Assembly (NCBI GenBank): GCA_002293605.1
Contig: DBDO01000168.1
Span: forward strand, 680-14,305
Direction: 5' to 3'
Length of the DNA stretch: 13,626 bases
Source of the DNA: Desulfovibrionaceae bacterium UBA930
GTDB lineage: Bacteria; Desulfobacterota; Desulfovibrionia; Desulfovibrionales; Desulfovibrionaceae
Shown in pieces: positions 6,232-13,129 of the stretch (the stretch's first letter is position 1; every line of letters begins with the position of its first letter). Below the pieces are notes generated by a model. The model saw only the letters and a program-made list of their open reading frames with translations. It was not told the origin of the DNA and did not search any database. The position numbers were made by a program, and so were the translations under genes.

Positions 6232-7179
6232 ATGATTGCAAGCTCTGTTCTCACGCTTCTCGGCATTGGCTCAAGCGCCGCCGTTGTGCTGGCCGTCGCC
6301 TCCCGTTTGCTTAAGGTGGAAGAAAACCCCAAGGTGGAACTGGTCTTGGACGCTCTGCCCGGTGCCAACTGCGGCGGCTGTGGTTTTGCAGGCTGCGAGG
6401 CCTATGCCGTTGCCGTTGTCGTCAACGAAGATCTCCCGGCCAACCTGTGTTCCGTGGGCGGGCCAGCCGTGGCCGCCAAAGTGGGCGAGCTGTCTGGCAA
6501 GGCCGTTGTCGCCGGAGAGCCCATGGTCGCCTTTCGCCGTTGTAGCCGTGTGGAAGGCGAGGTCCGGGCGCGCTTTGAATATGTCGGCACCCAGACCTGC
6601 GCCAGCGCGGCCATGCTTGAAGGCGGTCCCTATATGTGCGCCTGGGCCTGCCTGGGGCTTGGGGACTGCATACGCGCCTGCCCCTTTGACGCCATGTACA
6701 TAGCGAACGGCATGGTGGAGATTCTCCCTTCCAAGTGCATGAGCTGCGGGCAGTGCATTAAGGTCTGCCCCAGAAGCATTACTCAGCTTCTTCCCCGCAG
6801 GGCTCGGGTGATGGTGCATTGCTCGACCCGGGAAAAGATGAAGTCCGTGAGCGAAGTCTGCGCCGTGGGCTGCATCAACTGCCTTAAATGCCTCAAGTCC
6901 TGCCCGGCTGAAGCCATCCGTTATGAGCAGGGGCGCATTGAAATCAACCACGAGGCCTGCCTTGCCTATGGCAGCGCCTGTGAAGAGCGCTGTGTTTCTT
7001 CGTGTCCGCGCGGCATTATGCGCCATCACAGTCCGGTGCCAAAGGCCGAAATGCCGGACCTTGATTCCTTGGATACGGATGCGTCCATGGAGCGCGGCAT
7101 GGTTGAACCCGAAGCAGCCGCGTCTCGGCCTATGCAGGCTGAGGCCGATACAAAGAGCGACAAGGAGTCCGAACGATGA
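6232..7179 (+). CDS. rnfB: Rnf complex iron-sulfur subunit RnfB, long polyferredoxin form
   Basis: Membrane-anchored iron-sulfur subunit and the likely ferredoxin docking site. Numbered from the GTG at 6229, it has an N-terminal helix (about 5-27), then the RnfB-type cluster domain ANCGGCGFAGC with C48, C51, C56 and C74. Ferredoxin-like motifs follow: CxxxCLGLGDCIRACP (137-152), CMSCGQCIKVCP (170-181), CINCLKCLKSCP (215-226) and a looser C244/C251/C255/C259 set. At about 315 residues it resembles the long acetogen-type RnfB, not the 192-residue E. coli RsxB. A charged tail ends the protein. AAGGA (6220-6224) favours the ATG at 6232 (seven bases) over the GTG at 6229. The stop overlaps the apbE start as ATGA. 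Confidence 0.94.
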   Translation: MIASSVLTLLGIGSSAAVVLAVASRLLKVEENPKVELVLDALPGANCGGCGFAGCEAYAVAVVVNEDLPANLCSVGGPAVAAKVGELSGKAVVAGEPMVAFRRCSRVEGEVRARFEYVGTQTCASAAMLEGGPYMCAWACLGLGDCIRACPFDAMYIANGMVEILPSKCMSCGQCIKVCPRSITQLLPRRARVMVHCSTREKMKSVSEVCAVGCINCLKCLKSCPAEAIRYEQGRIEINHEACLAYGSACEERCVSSCPRGIMRHHSPVPKAEMPDLDSLDTDASMERGMVEPEAAASRPMQAEADTKSDKESER

Positions 7180-8207
7180 GCCCCTTTCATGCCATGCTGA
7201 CCCGGCGCGGATTTTTGCAAAAGACCTGCTCGATCGGGGCCGCCCTGGCTGTGGCCGGGATTGCGCAGGGACTGCTGCCGTCCGGAAGTCTTGCCGCCTC
7301 CGGGCAGGCGAAAACAGAGCAGCAGACCCGGCTGCTGATGGGAACCCTTGTCACGCTTACCGCCGTCAGCCCGGACCCGGCCAGAGCTCAGGAGGCCTTT
7401 GCCCTGGCTTTTGCCGAAATAGAACGCCTGATAGCCGTATTTGACCGTCATGACGCAGGCAGCGCTCTGGGGCAGTTGAATGCCGCAGGCTCATTGGCCT
7501 CGCCCCCGAAAGAACTGGCCCATGTGCTTGGTGAGGCCCTGGCGCTTGGCCGCTCCACGGAATTTGCCTTTAACCCGGCCATTACGCCGCTAGTGGAACT
7601 TTTTGAAAGGGCCAAGGCCTCACGCTCCGGTCTGCCCGGCTATGGAAACAGCGACTTCAGACATGCCTTGGCCCTGGCCGATCCTGCCGCCATTCAGTGC
7701 AAAGACGGCAGAATCCGCCTTGAGCGTGAAGGCATGCGCCTTACTCTGGACGGGATAGCCAAGGGCTATATAGCGGATATGGCTTCTGAGACGCTCTCCC
7801 GCAAGGGAGTGCGGGATCATATGGTCAACGCGGGTGGCGATATCCGCGTCAGCGGACGCGCCGCCTCGGGTGAGCCCTGGCGCGTGGGCGTACAGCACCC
7901 CGGTAAAGCAGAGGGTCTGCTCACCGCCGTACCCGTGTCCGGCGCAATCGCCACCTCGGGCTCCTATGAAAAGTACTATGACCGTTCGCGCGGTCGCCAC
8001 CACCTGATCAGCCATGTGACTGGAAAAAGCGCGGACATAGCCAGCGTGACCGTGCGCGCCGCAACTGCCATGCAGGCCGATGCCCTGGCTACGACCCTGG
8101 CCTTTCTGCCGCCCGCCCAAGCCTTGCGTTATGCGCAGGAGCGCTCCGCCTCCTGCCTGATTGTAAACCGGCAGGGGGAGTGTTTTGTCAGCTCCAACTG
8201 GGGGTAA
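7176..8207 (+). CDS. apbE: FAD:protein FMN transferase ApbE, Tat-exported
   Basis: Uses FAD to attach FMN to a threonine of partner proteins, here most likely RnfG. The N-terminus has a twin-arginine signal (TRRGFLQ at 9-15, then a hydrophobic stretch to about 30), so the enzyme is probably exported folded to the periplasm, where the RnfG flavin domain lies. Family blocks are DGIAKGYIAD (192-201), NAGGD (218-222), GAIATSGSYEKYY (256-268) and SVTVRAATAMQADALAT (290-306). The usual HIIDPxTG reads HLISHVTG (276-283), a modest departure. The length of 343 residues is normal. The start overlaps the rnfB stop by four bases, with AAGGAG eight bases upstream. It closes the operon. Confidence 0.95.
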   Translation: MSPFHAMLTRRGFLQKTCSIGAALAVAGIAQGLLPSGSLAASGQAKTEQQTRLLMGTLVTLTAVSPDPARAQEAFALAFAEIERLIAVFDRHDAGSALGQLNAAGSLASPPKELAHVLGEALALGRSTEFAFNPAITPLVELFERAKASRSGLPGYGNSDFRHALALADPAAIQCKDGRIRLEREGMRLTLDGIAKGYIADMASETLSRKGVRDHMVNAGGDIRVSGRAASGEPWRVGVQHPGKAEGLLTAVPVSGAIATSGSYEKYYDRSRGRHHLISHVTGKSADIASVTVRAATAMQADALATTLAFLPPAQALRYAQERSASCLIVNRQGECFVSSNWG

Positions 8208-8238
8208 AAGAGACTGTTGAAGGCTTTTTTGACTATAT

Positions 8239-8278
8239 GCGGGCTCCGCCCGCACCCGCAAGGGGCCCGAGGCCCCTT
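8239..8278. repeat. Palindromic repeat element, intergenic copy
   Basis: Two perfect hairpins with 3-nt loops lie side by side: GCGGGC (8239-8244) with GCCCGC (8248-8253), and AAGGGGCC (8260-8267) with GGCCCCTT (8271-8278). The order and linker (ACCCGCA) match a set of hairpins inside prmC at 10000-10045. In both places an AAAAGCGGCCCT-containing hairpin follows. This looks like a dispersed repeat of REP type. Confidence 0.65.
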
Positions 8279-8289
8279 GATCCTATAAA

Positions 8290-8336
8290 TAAAAAGCGGC
8301 CCTTTTTGCGAAAGAAGCAAAAAGGGCCGCTTTTTA
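8290..8336. terminator. Bidirectional intrinsic terminator between apbE and lpxC
   Basis: A perfect 20-bp inverted repeat (8290-8309 and 8317-8336) surrounds a 7-nt loop. Its GC-rich core, GCGGCCC with GGGCCGC, is flanked by A5 on one side and T5 on the other, so each strand ends in a U-run. It lies between convergent operons, 82 bases after the apbE stop and 31 bases beyond the lpxC stop, and should stop transcription from both. Confidence 0.9.
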
Positions 8337-8367
8337 AAACTATTGGGGGAAAGATCGAGTTTTTTCG

Positions 8368-9303
8368 TTAACTGGCACAGGCATGTGCGGGCAGAATATC
8401 CACACCCACCGGCTGGGGCCGGGGAGCGCGGGGCGCAAAGGCGCGGCCTTCTTCCAACTGCACTTCTTCCAGATAGGGGGAGACGGCTGCCGTGATGTGG
8501 CGCAAGAATTCGTTATTCAGGGCGTGGCCGGAGCAGGATACGGTGAAGCGGCCTTGCAGGGGCAGGGGCAGCATGGCCATATCGCCGATAAAGTCGAGCA
8601 GCTTGTGGCGCACGAATTCATCGCTGTGGCGCAGGCCTTCCTTGTTCAAAACGCCGCGCTCATCCAGCACTACCGCGTTCTCCAGGCTACCGCCCAGGGC
8701 CAGTCCCCGTTCTTTGAGCATCTCCACATCGCGTAGAAAGCCAAAGGTACGCGCCTTGGCCACACGGGAAAAGGAGCGGGGGGTCAGATCCAGCGCCAGA
8801 CGTTGCTTGCCGATGGAAGGGTGGGGAAAGTCGATGCTGTAATCAACGTAAAAGCCCGGATAGGGTTCAGCCTTGATACGCTTGTCGCCCTGGGCAAAGT
8901 TGATTTCCCGCGCGATGCGCAGCACCTTGCGCGGCGCGCTCTGCGGGCGGATGCCCGCTTCTGAGAGCAGCATCACAAAGGGGGCGGCGCTGCCGTCCAT
9001 AATGGGAATTTCCCCGCCGTGGGCGTCCACATGCACATTGTCGATACCCAGCCCGCGCAAGGCGGCCAGCAGGTGCTCGACAGTGGACACAGCCGCGCCG
9101 TCCTTGCCCAGGGTAGTGGCAAGGCCGGTCGCGATGACGGCTTCGGGTACCGGGGTGATTTCACGCTTTCCGTCAGGGCCGGACACATGAAAGACAATGC
9201 CGCTGTTTTCAGCGGCGGGCCGCAGAGAAAGCTTCACTTTTTTGCCGCTGTGCAGGCCGATGCCCGTGCACTCTATGGTGCGCATAATCGTGGTCTGTCG
9301 CAT
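8368..9303 (-). CDS. lpxC: UDP-3-O-acyl-N-acetylglucosamine deacetylase LpxC
   Basis: Zinc enzyme of the first committed step of lipid A synthesis; cytoplasmic. The 311-residue product starts MRQTTIMRTIECTGIGLHSG, matching the family N-terminus. The zinc ligands are H77 (in EHLLA), H233 and D237 (in HKLLDFIGD). The catalytic histidine is H260 (in SGHALN). The spacing equals that of E. coli H238, D242 and H265. EIPIMDGSAAPFV (98-110) is also characteristic. The start at 9303 has GGAG five bases upstream; a farther in-frame ATG at 9333 is less likely. The gene sits downstream of prmC with a 131-bp gap, so it may have its own promoter. Confidence 0.97.
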   Translation of the reverse strand: MRQTTIMRTIECTGIGLHSGKKVKLSLRPAAENSGIVFHVSGPDGKREITPVPEAVIATGLATTLGKDGAAVSTVEHLLAALRGLGIDNVHVDAHGGEIPIMDGSAAPFVMLLSEAGIRPQSAPRKVLRIAREINFAQGDKRIKAEPYPGFYVDYSIDFPHPSIGKQRLALDLTPRSFSRVAKARTFGFLRDVEMLKERGLALGGSLENAVVLDERGVLNKEGLRHSDEFVRHKLLDFIGDMAMLPLPLQGRFTVSCSGHALNNEFLRHITAAVSPYLEEVQLEEGRAFAPRAPRPQPVGVDILPAHACAS

Positions 9304-9360
9304 ATAGTCTCCAGGTTGACTCGCCAAATGCAAAAAGCGTGCCTGGAATGTGTTTGTTGT

Positions 9361-9377
9361 ATCATATTGAAATTATA
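9361..9377 (-). promoter_or_regulatory. Possible lpxC promoter -10 elements
   Basis: The prmC-lpxC gap contains an AT-rich island (about 9355-9390). On the minus strand it reads TATAAT (9377-9372) and TATGAT (9366-9361), both good -10 hexamers. No convincing -35 box is found at 16-18 bases upstream of either, so the call is weak. A promoter here would let lpxC be transcribed independently of the release-factor genes. Confidence 0.3.
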
Positions 9378-9406
9378 ATAAAACTATTAGACCCGCGCTG
9401 CTTGCG

Positions 9407-9440
9407 ACTGTGTGTTTTACGCATACTGTGTGTTTTACGC
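9407..9440. repeat. 16-bp tandem duplication at the prmC stop codon
   Basis: ACTGTGTGTTTTACGC occurs at 9407-9422 and 9425-9440, identical and with an 18-bp period. On the minus strand each copy contains GCGTAA, so the prmC stop (9435-9437) is duplicated 18 bases downstream in the same frame. It looks like a slippage duplication and does not change the protein. Confidence 0.8.
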
Positions 9441-10511
9441 CGCGCTTCGCCGCGCGGAGAGCACGCGGTCCAGGCCTGCCAGATCCTTATGGACTCGCGC
9501 CCCTGTCCAGGCCGGGCCGCGCAGGCCTTGTATCAGGGCCGGGGCCTGGGTGCAGCCTATTTCCATGAGCAGCAGCCCGCCGGGTTTAAGCAGATTTGCG
9601 GCCAGGCTGATCAGGGCTTCGGCATCCTCAAGGCCGCTGGCACCCTGGGCCTTACCCGGCCCGCCGCAGGGCGTCAGAGCGCACTTGGGCTCAAAATCGC
9701 GTACTTCAGGGCTGAGGCCCTGGTATTCGGCCTCACTGACATAGGGGGGGTTGCTCACGAGCAGGTCCAGAGAGGCGGGCAGCAGGGGAGGGGTTTTGAA
9801 ATCCGCCAGGAGCAGGGCAAGATGGGATGCCCCAAGCCGGGAAGCATTGGCCGCAGCAATGGCGAGCGCGGCCCGGCTATTGTCCAGGGCGATGCCGCTC
9901 CAGCCGGGAAGCTCCAGGGACAGGGTCACAGCAATGCAGCCCGAACCAGTGCCGAAATCCGCAAAACTTGGTTTTTTTTGGCCCGCAGCAGTAAAATACT
10001 TTGGGGCTCCGCCCCAAACCCCGCACGGGGCCTGAGGCCCCGTGCCCCCCATCGTCGAAAAGCGGCCCTGCCGCTTTTCGGAAATTGCGGGTGCAGGGGG
10101 CCACGCCCCCTGCCAGGGAGTCTGAGAGATGGAGTCTCTCGAATGCGCCTCTCCCGCGTTCTCCCGCATATGAGTCAGGGCCAGATCGATCAAAAGCTCG
10201 GTTTCCGGGCGGGGTATCAGTACATCGGGGCTTACAGCAAAGCTGCGCCCGTAAAATTCCTTGCAGCCGAGAATATAGGCGGCGGGCTCCCCGGAGGCGC
10301 GGCGCGCGCTCAGAACCGAAAAGCGTTGCAGCACGGCCTCGGGCAAGGGGGTTTCGGGCTGGAGGATCAGCGTTTTGAGCAGCTGGTTCCGTTCGCTATC
10401 CAGGGCCTTGGCCAGCAGCAATTCGGCACAGAGGCGGGGGGAATCCACAGCGCTACGCTCCAGCATGGCGGCGCAGGAGGCCAGGGCCGAGCGCAGCGTG
10501 GCGGACTTCAT
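9435..10511 (-). CDS. prmC: Release factor glutamine methyltransferase PrmC with a ~59-residue in-frame insert
   Basis: Methylates the glutamine of the GGQ motif in release factors, using S-adenosylmethionine. The start at 10511 gives 358 residues, about 70 more than usual. The N-terminal helical domain ends in VLIPRPETELL (97-107). The methyltransferase domain has motif I ADFGTGSG (184-191) and the catalytic NPPY (254-257). Between them, where the family has about 20 residues, are 77. Roughly residues 123-181 (bases 9969-10145) are Gly/Pro-rich, unlike PrmC, and encoded by a run of palindromes. The frame stays open and all core motifs remain, so activity is possible. The gene starts eight bases after the prfA stop with no clear ribosome site, suggesting translational coupling to the gene of its substrate RF1. 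Confidence 0.93.
   Translation of the reverse strand: MKSATLRSALASCAAMLERSAVDSPRLCAELLLAKALDSERNQLLKTLILQPETPLPEAVLQRFSVLSARRASGEPAAYILGCKEFYGRSFAVSPDVLIPRPETELLIDLALTHMRENAGEAHSRDSISQTPWQGAWPPAPAISEKRQGRFSTMGGTGPQAPCGVWGGAPKYFTAAGQKKPSFADFGTGSGCIAVTLSLELPGWSGIALDNSRAALAIAAANASRLGASHLALLLADFKTPPLLPASLDLLVSNPPYVSEAEYQGLSPEVRDFEPKCALTPCGGPGKAQGASGLEDAEALISLAANLLKPGGLLLMEIGCTQAPALIQGLRGPAWTGARVHKDLAGLDRVLSARRSAA
10000..10113. repeat. Run of four palindromic hairpins inside prmC
   Basis: Four perfect inverted repeats, each with a 3-nt loop, are tiled here: TTTGGGGC/GCCCCAAA (10000-10018), GCACGGGGCC/GGCCCCGTGC (10023-10045), CGAAAAGCGGC/GCCGCTTTTCG (10056-10080) and GCAGGGGGC/GCCCCCTGC (10093-10113). 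A weaker GAGAGA/TCTCTC stem follows (10124-10140). The first three match the order and cores of the element at 8239-8336. The run accounts for most of the extra PrmC residues, so it is best read as a repeat element inserted into the gene without breaking the frame. Confidence 0.85.
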
Positions 10512-10518
10512 GGCGAAC

Positions 10519-11589
10519 TTACACGTCCGCCTGGGCTTTAAGGGCTTCGGTCTGCGCGGCGGTGGTGAGAGCATCGATAAGCTCCTGAATATCGCCTTCC
10601 ATGACCTGATCGAGCTTGTACAGGGTAAGGTTGACCCTGTGGTCGGTAACCCGGCCCTGAGGAAAGTTATAGGTGCGGATGCGCTCGGAGCGGTCGCCCG
10701 AGCCGACTTGGGAGCGGCGGTTTTCGGCCTGTTCGGCGTGCACGCGCTCCTGTTCGGCCTGAAGCAGGCGCGAGTAGAGCACTTTCAGGGCCTTGGCCTT
10801 GTTCTTGTGCTGGGATTTTTCATCCTGCATGGCCACCACAATGCCCGTGGGAATATGCGTGACCCGCACAGCCGAGTCAGTGGTGTTTACCGACTGGCCG
10901 CCAGGACCGGAAGAGCGGTATACGTCAAAGCGCAGGTCTTCGGGGCGGATGTCCACATCCGCCTCTTCGGCTTCGGGCATGATGGCCACGGTCGCTGCCG
11001 AAGTATGGATGCGGCCTTGGGATTCCGTGGCGGGCACACGTTGCACGCGGTGGGTTCCGGCCTCATATTTGAGGTGGCTGTAAGCCTTGTTCCCGGCGAT
11101 CAGGGCGCTGATTTCCTTGTAGCCCCCGGCTGCCGCCTCACTCACGCCCATGATCTCCACTCTCCAGCCGCGCGTTTCGGCATAGCGGGCGTACATGCGG
11201 AAGAGATCGGCGGCGAACAGGGCCGCTTCTTCACCGCCCGTTCCGGCGCGAATTTCCAGAAGGATGTTTTTTTCATCCAGGGGATCTTTGGGCAGCAGCA
11301 GAATGGTCAGTTCGCGCTCCAGCCTTTCGCTTTCCGGCTCCAGGCTTTTGATTTCCTCTTGGGCCATGCCGCGCATTTCGGCGTCAGCATCCTGCAAAAG
11401 GGCGCGGCTTTCGGCGAGCTGGGAGCGCACGTCTTTGTAAACACGAAAAAGATCCACCACTTCCTTGAGGTCGGCATGGGCCTTGGTCAGTTTGCGGTAG
11501 CGATCCTGATCGCCCAGGATCTCGGGCGAGGAGAGCTGCTGTTCAAGGTCTTCAAAACGGCGTTCGAGATTTTCCAGTTTGGCGAACAT
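10519..11589 (-). CDS. prfA: Peptide chain release factor 1 (RF1)
   Basis: Recognises UAA and UAG on the ribosome and triggers peptide release. The 356-residue length is typical. The codon-recognition tripeptide PAT is at 186-188, and the catalytic GGQ is at 230-232 within GPGGQSVNTTDSAVR. An N-terminal coiled region (1-100) and the block EIRAGTGGEEAALFA (112-126) are also family features. PAT, rather than SPF, identifies RF1 over RF2. The ATG overlaps the stop of the upstream DUF1385 gene by one base (TGATG), with AGGA nine bases before it, so the genes are probably coupled. The GGQ glutamine is the target of PrmC, encoded next. Confidence 0.98.
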   Translation of the reverse strand: MFAKLENLERRFEDLEQQLSSPEILGDQDRYRKLTKAHADLKEVVDLFRVYKDVRSQLAESRALLQDADAEMRGMAQEEIKSLEPESERLERELTILLLPKDPLDEKNILLEIRAGTGGEEAALFAADLFRMYARYAETRGWRVEIMGVSEAAAGGYKEISALIAGNKAYSHLKYEAGTHRVQRVPATESQGRIHTSAATVAIMPEAEEADVDIRPEDLRFDVYRSSGPGGQSVNTTDSAVRVTHIPTGIVVAMQDEKSQHKNKAKALKVLYSRLLQAEQERVHAEQAENRRSQVGSGDRSERIRTYNFPQGRVTDHRVNLTLYKLDQVMEGDIQELIDALTTAAQTEALKAQADV

Positions 11590-12563
11590 CAGGCCTGTTC
11601 CTGTTTAATTGCTGCCCCGGTGAAAGGGGTAGGGCGCGCATAGGGCGGGGTGAGCACAGTGACCTCAGCCCCTTCGCCGAGGGCTTCGCGCAGGGCGACA
11701 AGGCCGACTTCAAGCTGCTCTTCGTCCGGCTCGCGGGTGGTCAGCAGCTGCAAAAAGAGGCCCGGTCCGCGTAAAATGGTGCCCAGGAGCGGGCTCTGTA
11801 TCTTGGCGGCGGAGCGGATAGCCTCGTAAGCCAGGGCGCTGATCGGGATCATGAGCGCGAGCTTGAAAAGGATAATCAGGCCGTGTTTAATCACGGCTTT
11901 TTCCGGGGTCCAGAACAGCATGAGCGCGGGCACGGTCAGGGCGTGCAGGAGAATGGAAATAGAGAGCACAAAGAGCAGAAAGGCCGTGCCGCAGCGCGGG
12001 TGCAGGCGGCTGTATTTGGCTGCGGAAGCGGCAGCGACCGGATTTTCGCCTTGCTCGTAGGCGGCAATACTTTTATGTTCCGCGCCATGGTATTGAAACA
12101 CCCGGCGAATGTCCGGCACAAAGGAAATGGCCGCGATATAGCCGATAAACATGGCAAACTTCAAAAAGCCGTCCCACAGATGGAAGGAGAGTCCCTCCAC
12201 CCCGCCGGAAATGGACAGGGCGTTTAAGCCCACTGTCAGAAGGTGCGGAGTAACCACAAAGAGCAGCAGGGCAAGACCAATGGCCACGGCCAGGGTCAGG
12301 GCAAGCTGCCAGGGCTTGATGGGTTCGCCTTCTGCCTCGGCAGCCAGTTCAGCAGAGAGGTTGAGCGCCTTGATCCCGTTGATCATGGTTTCGATCAGTA
12401 CGGGAAAGCCGCGCAGCCAGCGTTTTTTCGCCAGCGGGCTTGTGAAGATTTTGGACCAGGCCCTGGTCAGGGCCACGATCTGTCCGTCAGGCTTGCGCAC
12501 GGCCAGGGCGAGCACCTCGCCGTTGCGCATCATGATGCCTTCCATCACCGCCTGTCCGCCCAC
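11589..12563 (-). CDS. DUF1385 (YqhQ-like) membrane protein of unknown function
   Basis: A family of integral membrane proteins without a proven function. Signatures visible are GGQAVMEGIMMRNG near the start, YHGAEHKSIAAYEQGE in the middle and RLHPRCGTAFLL after it. Four or five hydrophobic helices are apparent. The start is uncertain. GTG at 12563 gives 324 residues, close to the usual length, with AGGA ten bases upstream. In-frame TTG codons at 12674 and 12710 are alternatives; the upstream stretch has coding-like GC3 and would add a segment with a lipobox-like LSAC. The gene lies between rpmE and prfA, an arrangement I recall from other bacteria, and it ends in a one-base overlap with prfA, hinting at a link to translation. 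Confidence 0.85.
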   Translation of the reverse strand: MGGQAVMEGIMMRNGEVLALAVRKPDGQIVALTRAWSKIFTSPLAKKRWLRGFPVLIETMINGIKALNLSAELAAEAEGEPIKPWQLALTLAVAIGLALLLFVVTPHLLTVGLNALSISGGVEGLSFHLWDGFLKFAMFIGYIAAISFVPDIRRVFQYHGAEHKSIAAYEQGENPVAAASAAKYSRLHPRCGTAFLLFVLSISILLHALTVPALMLFWTPEKAVIKHGLIILFKLALMIPISALAYEAIRSAAKIQSPLLGTILRGPGLFLQLLTTREPDEEQLEVGLVALREALGEGAEVTVLTPPYARPTPFTGAAIKQEQA

Positions 12564-12720
12564 GGCCAGACTTTCCTGCTCGCAAGGGCCTTTGCCGCAG
12601 GATTCCGCATGCCCGCTGTCCGCCTCTTTCGGCGGCGCAAGGGCGCAGGCAGACAGCAGAAGGACCCGGCTCAAGATGCGGCCAGGGACGGAGCGGGCGG
12701 CGGATAACAAGGAGCGTGCT

Positions 12721-12930
12721 CTATTTTTGCAGATTGGCGTACTTTTTGCGGAAGCGGTCAATACGACCGGCTGTGTCCACAAAGCGCTGCTTGCCCGTGT
12801 AAAAGGGGTGGCAGTGCGAGCAGATTTCCATGTGAATGCTCTCGCCCTTGGTGGAAAGCGCCTCGCTCTCATAGCCGCAGGCGCAGGTGATTTTGGCCGT
12901 GTACGCTTTGGGATGGATATCCTTTTTCAT
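12721..12930 (-). CDS. rpmE: 50S ribosomal protein L31, zinc-binding type
   Basis: Small protein of the large ribosomal subunit, 69 residues. It has the family start MKKDIHP and ends in FRKKYANLQK. The zinc-binding cysteines are present: C16, C18, C37 and C40, so this is the C+ form. HPFYTGKQRFVDTAGRIDRF (41-60) is characteristic. The ATG at 12930 has AGAGG nine bases upstream; the longer reading from 12969 has no family support. The 200-bp gap to the divergent tlyA should hold promoters for both. The best minus-strand candidate is TTGTCA (13058-13053), 17 bases, then TAAACA (13035-13030), which is weak. Confidence 0.97.
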   Translation of the reverse strand: MKKDIHPKAYTAKITCACGYESEALSTKGESIHMEICSHCHPFYTGKQRFVDTAGRIDRFRKKYANLQK

Positions 12931-13129
12931 AACCGTGTACCTCTTGGCGGTTGTAACCGGGGACTGCACAGTCGCGGGACTTTTTGTCCGCCGTGCTTAC
13001 CCGGGGATGCTGCATTTGACGAACCGTTGTGTTTACTCTGAAAATTCGGCTTTGACAAGGAAAAACTTGCCTTTCCGCCGCTTGCCAGCGCGATCCTCCT
13101 TTACCATCCCAGGCTTTAAGGGTAAGAGC

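Noticed and set aside
9435..10511. prmC as a pseudogene broken by the repeat
   Set aside because: The frame is open throughout and the N-terminal domain, motif I and NPPY motif are intact, so it is called as a functional gene with an insert.
9339..11643. Long plus-strand open frames opposite prmC and prfA
   Set aside because: The minus strand encodes unmistakable PrmC and RF1 motifs; the plus frames have no recognisable domains.
13052..13057. TTGACA as a -35 box for tlyA
   Set aside because: No -10-like hexamer is found 16-18 bases downstream on the plus strand; the region there is GC-rich.
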